Shown here in pieces: positions 33,987 through 46,024 of a stretch of DNA of 64,000 bases. The stretch's first letter is position 1. Every line of letters begins with the position of its first letter. The notes beneath the pieces are model-generated. The model was given only the letters and a program-made list of their open reading frames with translations, searched no databases and was not told the origin of the DNA. Both the position numbers and the translations under genes were made by a program. The stretch comes from Zygaena filipendulae (taxonomy: Eukaryota; Arthropoda; Insecta; Lepidoptera; Zygaenidae). Where the stretch lies: assembly GCA_907165275.2 (NCBI GenBank), contig OU015669.1, positions 3,122,501 to 3,186,500 of the forward strand, given 5' to 3'.

Positions 33987-34268
33987 TGTGAGGTTCGGAA
34001 GTAATAATCCTCGGCTAGCTCAAATAAAAGATAATAAAAAAAAATAAAATGGTAAAATAAAATTTATTGAGAGACAAATAATTTAGATGCTTATTGTGCC
34101 GAATCTGGAATTGGAGTGGTTAATAAAATACAAAATCAGAATATAAAAAATATTTGAAATTAAAAAAAGAATATCAATAGAATATAAAAAAGGAAGTATC
34201 TTAAAAATAAAAAGTAATACAAATGAGGCTGGATATCGTAACGAGTGGCATACGGCCGCCTCGTTACA
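33987..34268 (-). repeat. Solo LTR, 282 bp, with ATTT flanks
   Basis: In minus sense it starts TGTAACGAGGCGGCCG and ends CCGAACCTCACA (TG..CA). It is flanked on both sides by ATTT (33983-33986 and 34269-34272), a plausible 4-bp target-site duplication. Similar LTRs are at 26105-26382 and 59773-59943. No internal retroelement sequence adjoins it, as expected after LTR-LTR recombination. Confidence 0.7.
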
Positions 34269-34531
34269 ATTTTAACGTGTTATATTTAAAAATAATCAAA
34301 ATTAAATTTCGTATTTAGAGATTACGTTAGAACCACGTTTGTTTCAATATTGGATTTATTAAAATCAACTGAAAATGCTTTTATCTACACTAATGTTGTA
34401 ACATTCTACTTATGTTTCCAATACTTGACTTATAATTACTACTGTTATAGCGCAGACAACAAAACACTCAATTTAAGCAATTTCACATGATGGTATAATA
34501 TCCACATCGATATCGTAAAATCTCATTATAA

Positions 34532-34593
34532 CATCAATAAAACGCGACCAACTTGATTGCAGGGCCAATCAGGTTGGTCGCGTTTTATTGATG
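34532..34593. repeat. Compact hairpin: 27-bp stem, 8-nt loop
   Basis: The left arm CATCAATAAAACGCGACCAA continues to CTTGATT and pairs with AATCAGG followed by TTGGTCGCGTTTTATTGATG across all 27 positions with a single G-U-type mismatch. The loop is GCAGGGCC. It sits in a region with further inverted words (ATGAAACTCGCTGCGCTCGT.. at 34704). It could be a small-RNA precursor, a MITE core, or a retroelement dyad. Confidence 0.7.
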
Positions 34594-35247
34594 CGCGCAG
34601 TTGCACTCTCATTGGTTAGATCTTAATGGCGGCAAAATCACTGTGACAATACACGTACGCGTGAATTTAAAACACACTCACATGTGAAACACTCGTTACT
34701 ATTATGAAACTCGCTGCGCTCGTTTCATAAACTCACACTCGTGTTTTAATACCCTTCATTATATGACAGTTGCATAAACTACTATTTTTTGACGAGTTTA
34801 CAAACTCTTCACCGAGTTATTCAAGAATGTTTAAAAATATCACTTACGTTCTTTATAACCTTGACATATTTGAATACGGCCTTTGGTTTTCTGGGCAAAA
34901 ATACTCATCCGTGCTTGTGTAGTGCTTACCGTATGCTCAGACGAAATAAAAACTCAAGACGGAGCGCTGTCAACAACAAAGTGAAGCCCGTATCGTAAAC
35001 ATGTGAGCATTTAGTGAGTGTTGCCGTGCAGTGAAAACTTATTACCCAAAATTGTTAAGTTCTAGAAAGATGAATGGATAAGTAAATAGATAAGTTAGTA
35101 TTTTTTTAAGTTGTATACCTCGGTTGTATATTCGAGAACCTTAAAAATATAGGTTTCGAATTTATGATAAAACATGGAAAATAAAAATTAACGCCTATTT
35201 ACACTTACAATAATTTTATGAATATTAAATTTTTTTACAAAATAATT

Positions 35248-36192
35248 AAAACCGACTTCCAATAACCACATAACTAAAAAGCTAAAAATAACAAAATACC
35301 GATTTAATCCAACAGACCAACAACGTAATACCTACTATTATTGGTTTGTGCTACCACTTTTCGATTTGAATTCGGTGCCAAGCCCGCTTACGTCTGCCCA
35401 CTTGGGTTGTTCAGTTCACGACGAGCTCATGGCGGGAGTGGACTTAGCTCATCTATCTACTAACTCCATACTTGACTTGTCACCGACTTCATATCGAAAA
35501 GTGGTAGCACAAACCAATAATAGTAGGTATTACGTGTATTATTGTCTGTTGGATTAAATCGGTATTTTGATATTTTAAGCTTTTTAGTTTTGTGTTTTTT
35601 GTTAAAAATTTGTTAATTTCTTGCTTTTAAGTGAGACGGTTTGTAATTTATCTAAGTTACAATAGCCTGATGTTAACTACTCATCATGTTTTACAAAATA
35701 TTGCTCTTCTCGATGCAGAGACGTTAATTTTTGAGGAGTTCTCCTGGTACATCAAACTCAGTTCCACTTTGCCACTTGTGACGAGCATAAATTTTTTAGG
35801 AACCATTTAAAGTTAACGAATCGGAACTCGTGAAATACCTATTATTGAGTAGTCCCGATGATCATCTGTGGTCTTCATCATCAGTTCCACTTCTTCAAAT
35901 TTTGCTTTCCGAAAGCAAATGAACGATTTACTATAAAAAATACTCAAATCGTTATAGGTGTGCTTATTATTTTTGAAGAGTTCCCTCGATTTCTCCAAGA
36001 TCCCATCATCAGATCCCGATTTGGTGGCAATGGGACCTAATTGAGAGTAAACAAACAAACAAAACAAACAAACAAAAAAAGAATTTTCGAAATTGGTCCA
36101 ACCGTCTTCGAGTAATCGGTGAACCTACATAAAAAAAAACTGATACATACAATCGAATGCATAACCTCCTGCTTTTTTAAAGTCGGTTAAAA
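35248..36192. mobile_element. Composite TIR-like element (AAAACCGACTT ends)
   Basis: It begins TTAAAACCGACTTCCAATAA and ends CTTTTTTAAAGTCGGTTAAA, short inverted ends. Inside are GAGGAGTTCTCCTGG and GAAGAGTTCCCTCGATTTCT blocks, words I remember from an abundant lepidopteran repeat (memory only). The first 340 bp form a long inverted repeat, described separately. No intact ORF. Confidence 0.5.
35273..35588. repeat. Long inverted repeat (arms about 110 bp)
   Basis: The arm 35273-35383 and the complement of 35476-35588 match with few differences. The central 43 bp (35325-35365 against 35493-35535, including TTGGTTTGTGCTACCACTTT) are close to perfect. The spacer is about 90 bp. RNA from either strand would fold into a long hairpin. 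Confidence 0.75.
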
Positions 36193-36199
36193 ACTTAAA

Positions 36200-36660
36200 A
36201 TCGAAATAGGTAAATGAACGTGTTACATTACGTTCCAGGTCACATTAACTTACCCAAAAAATGGGGACTATTGTGACGCTCACTAGTAGCAACACTTATG
36301 AAAGTTGTGGAGGTTTTGTGTTCCAAGTTGTCATAAATTAATAAAATTGATATTTTATTAAAAATGTGGTTCTATCCTGCTTTTTATTTTTCGAAGATTG
36401 GTTTTTACACCCTCTCACTACAAAATTCGGCATTTTTTCTTTAAAAAATAGAAATTATTACAGCGTGACACTCCGCGCGTCGGAATAGCTTGACTGACAA
36501 GGTAAGGCGTAGTTTCGTTATATGTGTGTGCGTGTAACTGTGCATGTACACGCCGAGGCGTAGTTTTACGGCTTCACTTCTTTGTTCACAGCGCTCCGTC
36601 TTGAGTTTTTATTTCGTCTGAGACCGTATGTTATGAAGTGTTATAATTACTATCCCGGGC
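36200..36660. other. Gene-free stretch
   Basis: No coding signal or recognisable repeat. It contains GAGCGCTGTGAACAAAGAAG-like words complementary to 34960-34985 (GGAGCGCTGTCAACAACAAAG), hinting at an inverted pair flanking the element at 35248-36192. Confidence 0.35.
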
Positions 36661-37440
36661 AGGGTTGTCGCATAAAGTAGCGGTAGTGGCAATATACTCC
36701 ACTTTTATGTGCAACCAACTAATTAAACAAGGACGAGTATATATATATATATGTCGGCGAGAGGGTAGTTTCATTAAAAATAACTGTTGCTTCCCGCTGT
36801 CGAATAGCGGTTGTCGTTCCCCCGCTCCACTTCATTGCCCGACTCGTCTTTGTTAGAACTTGTTATAAAATTCGGGTACGCGTAAGCGACGGTTCATTGT
36901 TACTTTGTGTTTGGTTCAGTGCAGTTATAGTGTCGTATCAATCTAGAATGGCTATAGTGATTACGTGTGCTGTGACATCTAATTGTTTCCAGAGGTTTGC
37001 TTAAGTTGGGAGCACGGGCAGTGGAGGTGAGCGTTGATGCATTGGAAAGGGTACCCATTAAACCTACACCTGGGTCGCAAGTCCCAGGCACTGCTCCGTG
37101 TTCCGTACGGATATCTGGTATGCTGTACAACTTCTATGTTGGTGCAATTCATTGTAATAGTTTTAGTTGGTTCTAGACGTGTCGCTCAGCTAATAGTCTC
37201 GGTCATACCTTTCCCTGCCTTCAGTTATATTGTGTTATGTTATCATCATCAGTTAGTCAGCTATCATTACAATGCAGATAACTATCTGCTGTTATCTGCT
37301 GCTACTACTGTTCCTTCTATATATATATCAAAGTGTGGCAAGCCCGTGTCACAACCCTTAATTAGAATACTTCAATGTGGGCTCACTACGGACAGAGCTG
37401 CGTAGTGTTGGAGATAGTTGCAGAGTTCAAATAAAGGGCA
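36661..37440 (+). other. Transcript-like non-coding block or solo LTR
   Basis: About 780 bp, less AT-rich than its surroundings. TTATAAAATTC (36863-36873) could be a TATA box followed about 25-30 bp later by GGTTCATTGT, and AATAAAG (37429-37435) could be a polyadenylation signal. Short overlapping frames exist on both strands, none with a known domain. Either a non-coding transcription unit or the U3-R-U5 of a solo LTR would fit. The boundaries are guesses. Confidence 0.3.
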
Positions 37441-37908
37441 CACAATGATAAAATTTATAGTTTTCCTCTGCTCCTTTATAATTAATTTTTTCTAGCACGT
37501 ACAATTATTCATACTCTCTAGCCTTTTTGATCGTACTTTTCTGTCATTTTTCTAGACTATCATCGAGGAGCGAGTACTGAAGCAAATGGATGCCGGCAGT
37601 TTGAAAATTCTATCTAGAAGTACTTTTACAAATTGAGCTAAAATACAGTGATAGGTGCTTATTTTATGTTCACATAACACAATAGTAACGTCACAAGAGA
37701 AAATGACAGTAATTAATGAGAGCATTAACACGTACCTACATCTAAGCATACCGGCAAAGATAGCAAGCTAACAGCTGCTACGTATCATCACATTTTACAT
37801 ATATTTAGTGTAATCGTGTAATCATAATTATTTCCGACTTTATAGTCAATAGCAATATAAGTAAGAAAATTACTTCCTCTGCATTTGTCAGCGTTTATAA
37901 ATTACCTA

Positions 37909-38103
37909 CTAGTTGTCCCGCGCGATTTCGCCCACGGTAAATTCGGAGTTCCCGTGGGAATTTCGAGATAAAAAGTACCCCAGTAATAAAAAGATAAGTA
38001 TGTCAATCAGGACTGCTGTAGCTTCTTTAAGTGAAATAATTTTCAAAATCAATTCAGTAGATCCAGAGATACAACGTCACAAACTTACAAACTTTACCTC
38101 TTT
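37909..38103 (-). repeat. Helitron-like repeat
   Basis: The plus strand starts CTAGTTGTCCCGCGCGATTT and contains TTCGGAGTTCCCGTGGGAAT and GATAAAAAGTACCC. The far end is decayed into a T-rich tract. Confidence 0.55.
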
Positions 38104-40788
38104 ATTTTATTTTATTTTTATTTTCATTTATTTAGGACAACAACAGCCACAAGAACATAATATAATAATTTTAGGTTTCAAGATTACACTATTAGCCAAT
38201 GATAGTTACGCTTATATAGAGAACAGAATTTAGCAGTACGTACACAAAATTATAACAATTTAGATGATAATTTTAAAATAAATAGATTTTGTAAAAGTGG
38301 ATATACGAGTACCGACATCCATTCTCTCCTGCAATGTGAAATGGTAAGTTTTACTGACAGATATTGCACGGTTAGATTAGGTCAACTAAGTAGATGGTGA
38401 TACAAAGCTTTAGGATTTGAGGCGTCGATTCGTCGTATAAACAAGACAAGACGTACGAGTACGTATTGTAAGTAGATATTAATTGAGATTGTACAAAAGA
38501 GTAAGGACGTTTGTCAGAATACTTTAGAATTCGTGTGATTAAAGTACAAAGTAAACTATTTCCAGAACAATAATGAACATTTATGAGATATTGTTGGTAC
38601 TTAGGTACCTACTGTCAGAATAAATAACAAATTTAAAGAATAAATAATAATGGTTGAAAAGGTTTCAACATGTAGATAGTGTTGTACTACAGTATGCATA
38701 TTTATAAATTTATTTTCATAAATTAATTATTGTCATAAATTAATAGGATTGAAGCCGAGGGAGACTGTTGGTTGAAATTAAGGACTTTTTAGTATATTTT
38801 ATCAAAATTTATTACTATGAAATTAAATGGTTGATAGAGGACGGCCTTTTTTTTGACTATTAAACCTAAAAAATAACATTCTTTTATAAAATAATATAAT
38901 TCAAAAATCCTGGCAGTTTAGCCAGTACAAGTGTCAAAGTTAAAATCTATCTAATAAACCTTTCAAAAATGAGCTTTAGCAGAAAAATACTGATCTACTA
39001 AATTAGTGTTATCAACAAATCATAAATTTTGTTCCAAAATATAGATGCATTCAGTATAATAATACCAAAGAGAAAATAGCGGAACTCGGTAGATGTTGTC
39101 ATGTATCATTTGGAACAGCCTTATGAAAAAAAAACAAGAAAACTGAAAATTTGGTAGTTACGTCAATTGGGTTCTTATACCGAGATTTGGTGTCAATTTC
39201 AGTTTATCAGTTTCAAATATGAAGTAACAACGTATCTGCGACAGTCCTTTTTCCGTTCGAATGTCCGCTGATTGAATATTTCGTTCGAGAGTTTCACCGT
39301 CGGAATTTTTCACGTATAGTCATTCCGCCGACGGACCGTTTCGTCTGCGATTGTTTCGATTTTGCGAGTTTATTTATTATGATTTATTTTTTATATTAGT
39401 TACAATATTATCTATGTGTATTGTAACTTTTAAAATAGATTCCCTTCCTTCACCGTTACGCAACAGACATATTGCACCGCGTATTGTCGTCTCGTTCATC
39501 GCCAGTAGTAGTTTTTATCACGGCCTATTGTTTAAATGATAAGAAAATCCGTCATAAATTATACCAACATCCATAGTTACGTGTAAAGATTAACGACATG
39601 TTACATATTAAAAAACTGTAGACTCGAATTTAGTACGATGTAGGTAGCAGCGTGCCAATTTTGGCGGTTGGCAAGATTTGTAACTCCAGTTCCCCGGAAT
39701 CTAGTCCGGGGATCCCGGACTCGCTCGCTCGCTCATCGTTGGATAATGACGTTTCATGTAGTTTATTACGTACAAGCAAGCAGAGCGGCTCATTCCAGGA
39801 CTTTTAAAAAGATGGGTTCAAAGGGATGTCGGCAGTCGGGCTAGGTCATTTTCTAGACATTTCGAGGCTCTGTTAGGTAAGTGTAACCTAAAAACTGTTG
39901 TAGCGAATGTCTCTTTATGTGATGCCACTTAGGAAATGTTCAAGCGACTGCCCCGCCGTCATCACTGCAGCGCTCCTGCCGCTAGAGCACTAGAAGATAC
40001 TCGTATGTGTGCCACCGGCGATCATGCCGATACGTGAAGTTACGTATAAAAAGTCTATGGGGATCCTGGCTTGGCATTCAAAATCGGCGTCAGTTGGGTC
40101 ACCCTAAGAGAATATCCTGAATCTCTTGTTACAGAAAAAATATTCGTGGTTGACAATTTTATAGATGGTGCCTACTTATTTAAAATATTCACTTAAAAAT
40201 ATTATATAAAGCTAAAACACCTAAAATGTAGATATCTTCACCCTCTTGATGCAACCTCCCAATGGAACCTGCGTGTTGCCCTCCCAAACTTAACTATCAT
40301 GGGTGGATCCAGGATAACTAAAGTCCACTGCCATGATATTTCAATCTGCATCACATATCTAAAAATAATATAAACATTATTGATTACATGATTTGTTTCT
40401 TATTTATCAATCCAAAATTCCATTTAATATTGTCATTTTATGAATAATAATAATTCTTACCATTTAAACTTTCAGGGAATGATCTCCTTTTCTATTGATG
40501 AAGCGCTCTTCATGATCTTTGGATTTCACTATAGCAACATTTATCACGAGCGCAGAGCATTTTTGTGGCTGTGTAGAAACTGAAATAAATTTCATGTTGT
40601 AAATTTTCCAAGGAAAGCAATAGATACCTGCACGATGTGCAACTACTGAAACTTATTTTCTTACCGTGTTTCTGTAGCATCCCTATCCTTCTGAATGGGA
40701 ACGCTACATGTTTATTGAGCACTTCTGGCTTATTGAGTACCAGTGTGACCTGTTTGATACATTGATAGGGTTCTAGTGGTATATAATT
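38104..40788. other. Gene-free region
   Basis: No gene supported. It has a family F repeat at 39290-39352 and a small dyad TCCCCGGAATCTAGTCCGGG at about 39692-39712. Frames at 37913-38233 and 40510-40722 have no recognised domain; the first runs through a repeat. Confidence 0.5.
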
Positions 40789-40935
40789 TATTTTTATTTA
40801 TTTATTTAACAGTTAATGCACACAAGGACAATATAAAAAAGAAAGAAAGTATAAAAGTAATCATGTACAAGGGTCATGCTTATTCCATGTGGAATTTCTT
40901 CCAGCAAACCCGCAACAGGAAAAGAGATTAGAATA
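40789..40935 (-). repeat. LINE 3'-end fragment, minus strand
   Basis: TTATTTTTATTTATTTATTT at the plus left is an A-rich (AAAT)n tail on the minus strand, preceded by GTTAATGCACACAAGGACAA complement. The layout matches 56066-56180. Confidence 0.4.
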
Positions 40936-41542
40936 GGTTGATCTGGTGTGCCTCAGTTCGATATATTAAATAATAATATACAAAATAATAAAACCAAAAA
41001 TAATAACATCACCTAACTACATACTTACATAACATTTAATGACAATATAATATATATCTAATAACACATATTATATACATACACAACACATATAATCTCG
41101 GGCTAGCTCAATGAAAGGATTATTAAAGTAATTTAACTTGTTTTATTGGTATACAGAAAGGTAAATTAATTGACAATAAATACTCTACGTTATTTATTGT
41201 AAAATCTACTGTTAATCTTCCAATAAGAAATAGAAAAAATATCGCCAATGCGATTGCACTGAACTTAGGTGAGTAGTTGTACGTACCTCGGCGAAATTTC
41301 TTGCGCGAAAAGAAAAAATATACCAACAGAAACTAATTTCAAAACCCAGTTTCACAAGCGGCCTGAGTTTGACACAAGGCTGCCTAATTTAAAAGTTTTC
41401 CAGCAAAAAAATTGTTTCACGGGGTTCGTGGAATTGCAAACTTTTTAAGGACTTAGAGACTTTGTGGTGGATTACGTTGAAAGTGTTAACGAATTTCTTT
41501 TTTTTTAGTTAATTCCCATTGTTAAATACAGTTGACAATATA

Positions 41543-41779
41543 TGGACGCAGATAAGCAATAACATGTTAACCCACAAAATTAAGTTATTGATACAGAACG
41601 CTTTATTGAGAGATAGAGAACGTTTTTTAATTATGTGTTTACCTTATTACATTGTTTAAATATGTAACTAAATATTGAACATAAAAATGTTGAAACAAAA
41701 TGGCGCTATAATTTTAAAACTTTAATTTACTCAAAATTTCTGCAGTGTGGGTTAACACACTATTGCTTATCTATGTCCA
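41543..41779. mobile_element. MITE family B, copy 3
   Basis: 237 bp with intact inverted repeats (TGGACGCAGATAAGCAATAA and TATTGCTTATCTATGTCCA) and TA on both sides (41541-41542, 41780-41781). The interior has ACAGAACGCTTTATTG and AAAATGGCGCTATAATT. The best-preserved copy. Confidence 0.8.
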
Positions 41780-41805
41780 TATATTTGTATAATGTCACTC
41801 CAGCG

Positions 41806-42021
41806 AGCAGTGAAACTTCTTTGATTAGAAGGGAAAGACAATTTTGTGGCACGTGTGCGTCTTTCTCGCACGTTCTTAAAAAAGTTTTACTTTAAAAAAC
41901 GTTTATTATGGCATATAAAGTATTAATTTCTAAAATTTTGTCACCAGGAATGTTTGGGAATATGTTTTTAGGACGTGCGTTATGGGTAAGGAATGTTGTT
42001 GGTCATACTAAATAAGGGCCC
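41806..42021. mobile_element. MITE family A, copy 3 (left end lost)
   Basis: It matches copies 1 and 2 from GTGAAACTTCTTTGATTAGA to the right end AAATAAGGGCCC. The left inverted repeat is missing, and a short duplicated segment seems present (GTGTGCGTCTTTCTCGCACG). It begins only 27 bp from MITE B copy 3. Confidence 0.65.
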
Positions 42022-44690
42022 AAATGTGCTATTACAAAATTTATGCAGGTACGTATAGTAGGCATCGTAGGTATTTAGTATACCTACGGATAAATAAGTC
42101 ACATTATTATTATTAACCTACCTAAACTAAATATAATTGAATAAATAAAACTAAATATAATTTATGTAAACTTTGCGCACATCATGTTACAAAAGAAACT
42201 TCTGCTAGATAAGCTCTGCTGGTGAACCATATTCTAATTGAAGTTATAAACAGTATATTGATGTTGCTCTTACGAACTAGCTAACTTTTAATTTGCAATG
42301 CTAATTGATACTGTTATAATAATCACCCTTTACTAAGTAAATCATGAATAACTTTGTGAAAGTAAATACAGATTGTGTATTAACACCTAGGCCTACACTA
42401 TTTTCATATAAGTCATTTTATTGTGTGTTAGGTAAAGTAGATTTTTCTAATTTTTAATTGCTATCCAATGAGCTAGATGTTTTTGTTTATGTCCTTTTTT
42501 CTAATTTTTTTCTCTCCTTCGTGACGTCCTTTTGTTTTTCGACGCAAAATATTAAACAAAATATTGTCACTTTAATAATAATCATCATATAGTGCTTAAT
42601 TGAACATTTAGCAGTATCTACCTATTCTAAAACAAAAATCTGTTTTACATAAGTTTTTTTAAAGGAGAGTAGGTACACGATATTTCATCTTGTAGGTATT
42701 CTACTTTTTTTTATCAAATATATAGGCTACAATTTTTTTCATAATTATCAATTATTATTTTTCACTTTTTTAAATATTCCATTTCCATATAATTAACTCT
42801 GTTCGTCTTCCATCTTTTCATTCCTAAACTGCTCACCGGTTTGCGAAACTGAAACTGAAAGTGTATCAAAGTGTCATATTTTGCTTGCATTTATCCTTAC
42901 ACATTATTTGCCGTGTCTGTGTGTGTCTGTCTCAAAAACAAAAACAACTAAACGGATTTTCATGCGGTTTTAGCAATAGATAGTGATTCCAGAGGTAGGT
43001 TTATAGGTAGGTATAGTTTATCTTGGGATTCCCTCGGGAACTCCGAAATTACCGGGGGTGAGACCTCGGGGGAATGCTATAAGTTTTCCATAAGTCAGAC
43101 AGTTTTAAGAGTTTATTATCTGGGGTCAGACATTGACCTACAAACAAACTTTATTTGGAATGGAAATGAAAATCATTAACATCTTGCACTGAATGGCAAG
43201 TAATATAACACATTTTATATCCATCAACAAACAACCAAACGAGATGCATCACTTTGAATTTACATCTTTGATGTTCAAATCTTTCTGGCTTGATTGAGCT
43301 ACAAATTGTTTATTTTCACCTTTTGAAGTCTGTTTTAAACGGGTCAATAGCATTTTATGGTTATCTGCTGGAGATTTATTGGTTTTCGTTGTAAACATAA
43401 ATTATTATTTAAGCAAAATTCTACAATTCTACGACTAAGAAACAAAATTCTTACTGTCCACTCTCGGAGTGCGCGCAGTAAAAACTTCGCTTGATACTTG
43501 CTTCTAATACAAATGTATAACCTAATCGTAAAGCTTCTTTCGCTTTTCGCACCTTGCTTTTAAACTGCTGTTCCCAGTTCGCAGCATCTAAATTGTGTGT
43601 GTGAGTGGTGAATAGTGAGACTAAATGTGTTTACCAACCACCTATCGTCTAGAATACAGAGCGTCAACAACATCACACCACGAAAAGTTGTGAAAATTCA
43701 AATGCCAGTTTGAGGTCACAATAACTCATGTCATTGATTTGTGCCTAGGCTAGATGATGTTAATCTGGGTTTGTTTTGTGAAGTCTGGATTGTCTGAGCA
43801 CATACCAAAAGTATGGGTGATAAAATAATTATAAACTTATTCATAAAATGCCTAGGTACAGATAATATAATGTTATTCCCTAATGACCTAAATACGGTTT
43901 TATGAAATTTGTCCGATGTTGTGTCATATGCTGTGGAATTTTGTTGAATAAATAAATACGGGAATTCAAAATTTATGACCTGTAGTTTTTAACTAAATCT
44001 CAAAGATTAAACAAGAATATTGTTGGGAAATTATTCAGGTGAAATAATAGGAAAGGTTAATAATTTATGTAGTAAAAATATGCAGAGAAAATATTTATTC
44101 AATTGTTCTAATAATTCTACAATGTCATGTCAAAGCACTCTTTTTTATATAATTTGTAAAAGGAGGCTTCAACAAATATCTCTATGTTAAGAAACGGTTG
44201 TGATAGTAAATTATATGAACAATCGTGTGTTTTGAAGTAATTTTATTGATTTTTTACTGAAAGTATTGTTTATAATAATTAGCACGAGAGCAATATTAGA
44301 TTTTCTGCCATTATATTCACTATTTTTTCAATTTTCTTTATTACTCAGAAGAGTAAAATAGCTGTAGGAGCCTTTCATTATCTGAAACAAAACAGGTAAA
44401 AGGTATTACTATTTCTTTGAAAAAAATGTCCAAATGTCAAGTCCAAATGTCTTGTCAAATATTAGTTTCATTCTCAAAAATATTTTCCAAAGGTGATCGG
44501 AATATTGCCCAGTGAAATACTCTTAGGAGTCATATCCAATTCTCACAAAGACCTTTTGACATATTTCCTTTTATAAGGGTCAAGCTTTCAACCCTCACTA
44601 AAACAGTCACTTTATTGTGAAACTATTGGTTGGCTGTTAACAACAAAATGTTATTTTTTGTTGTCTGTTTATGACAAAATTATTATAATA
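42022..44690. other. Gene-free region
   Basis: No gene supported. A decayed plus-oriented Helitron-like copy lies at about 42900-43080 (CGGATTTTCATGCGG..GGAACTCCGAAATTACCG), and repeat G copy 1 at 43958-44028. The rest is AT-rich. Confidence 0.5.
43958..44028 (+). repeat. Dispersed repeat G, copy 1
   Basis: About 70-80 bp with GGGAATTCAAAATTTATGAC and AAATCTCAAAGATTAAACAA. Related copies are at 52388-52462 and 60616-60700. Class unknown. Confidence 0.5.
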
Positions 44691-44884
44691 CTAGCTGTGT
44701 CCCGCGGTTTCACCCGCGGTAATTTTGGATAAAAAACCCTATGTCCTTCTTTGTACTCCTGACAACGCGAATGCCAAATTTCATTCAAATCCGTTCAGCT
44801 GTTTTCGCGTGCATGAGTAACAAACATCCAAACATCCAAACATCCAAACATCCAAACATCCAAACATCCATACTTTCACATCTA
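44691..44884 (-). mobile_element. Helitron-like element with (ATCCAAAC)n array
   Basis: It starts CTAGCTGTGTCCCGCGGTTT (after A) with the stem CCGCGG-TTTCAC-CCGCGG. An array of about six AACATCCA units (44820-44870) ends the element; the TAATATTAGTAGGA end is replaced. Confidence 0.7.
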
Positions 44885-45374
44885 ACGTAATTAATTACTT
44901 ATCTACTCGTAAAAGCTAAGAAAATAGAATTTAACGTTTACTCTTCATACTTTTATTGACTACTTTTATTCCCCATTACTGTAACGCTCATTATTCCGTT
45001 ACATTTTAATGTCCTGCATAAACTGGATCGTTTTAGACATAGACATAGACAAATCTTTATTCGGCATCACAGAAAATTAAAAAATATATGACAAAATTGA
45101 AGTGCTCTCATTTGTGATATTAATGCCCACGATGAAACATCACTACGTTTTTGCTAGTTGGTATTATTTTTTCTTCTAAACTGTTGGAGAAGTGGTAACT
45201 TTACTCACTGTGCCACTCGTCTGAATTTTGGAATTACCTCGGGTTCTCTTACATGTACGTGGGTAAAGTGTCAAATAAGTACAAAGTTTCATTAAAATTC
45301 ATTTTGCATAAAATATGATCATTTTACTACAATTTGCTCGCCCTTCATTAATTTTTTTTTAAATTTATTTCCAA

Positions 45375-45646
45375 CTAGCTGTGCCCCGCGGTTTCACCCG
45401 CGTTAATCCTGCGGAAATTCCGGGATAAAAAGTATCCTATCATTTTCTGTACTTCTGACAACGTGTATAGTATGAAATAATTAATTCTATTTCACCCGCG
45501 TTAATTTCGGAGATCCCGCAGGAATTCCGGGATAAAAGGTAGCCTATGTTCTTTTCCATGTCAAAGGCTACATGCATGCTAAATTTTATCTAAACCCGTT
45601 CAGCCGTTTTTGCGTGATTGAGTAACAAACATCCACACTCACCTAT
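45375..45646 (-). mobile_element. Two overlapping or nested Helitron-like copies
   Basis: A first copy begins CTAGCTGTGCCCCGCGGTTT at 45375, but after ACAACGTGTATAG the family start recurs (TTTCACCCGCGTTAATTTCG at about 45490), followed by a second, longer body to 45646. The second copy lacks its own CTAG. Confidence 0.6.
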
Positions 45647-45659
45647 AGGTAAAATGACC

Positions 45660-45840
45660 GGCATTTTTTTTTAATATCGAGTTCCAGATAGAATTTCGCA
45701 AAAATCGAAACATGAGTATCTAAGTTAGACCCTTAGCAATACAACAAAAAAACCGCATTCAATTTGGTGCAGCAGTTTTTGCGTAGCACGAATACAAACA
45801 TACAGACAGACAGACAGACAGACAGACAAAATACTAAAAA
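45660..45840. repeat. Interspersed repeat with (ACAG)n
   Basis: TCGAGTTCCAGATAGAATTT, AACCGCATTCAATTTGGTGC and AGCAGTTTTTGCGTAG lead into ACAGACAGACAGACAGACAG at about 45800-45828. The layout resembles the Helitron-like family, but the ends are not recognised. Confidence 0.4.
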
Positions 45841-46024
45841 CGGTATTTTTTGATCCTATATCACTTATAGAGTCGCCTAAATTTATTTTTTTCTTATTTA
45901 TCTTCCATGTACAAACATCGACCTGTTACAATTTTATTATACTTATGTGAAGAAGTAAATACACTCAGATTTAATATATGTATAGAGAGGGTTAATGAAA
46001 ATATGTTCCGACGGGATCACTTAC

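Noticed and set aside
37034..37405. 123-codon plus-strand protein
   Set aside because: No recognised domain, overlapping frames on both strands, and the block looks non-coding.
40510..40722. 70-codon minus-strand frame considered as an OR terminal exon
   Set aside because: No OR C-terminal pattern and no phase-0 acceptor in a sensible place; over 5 kb from OR-A exon 4.
44820..44870. CRISPR-like direct repeats
   Set aside because: Simple 8-bp microsatellite inside a Helitron-like element in a eukaryotic genome.
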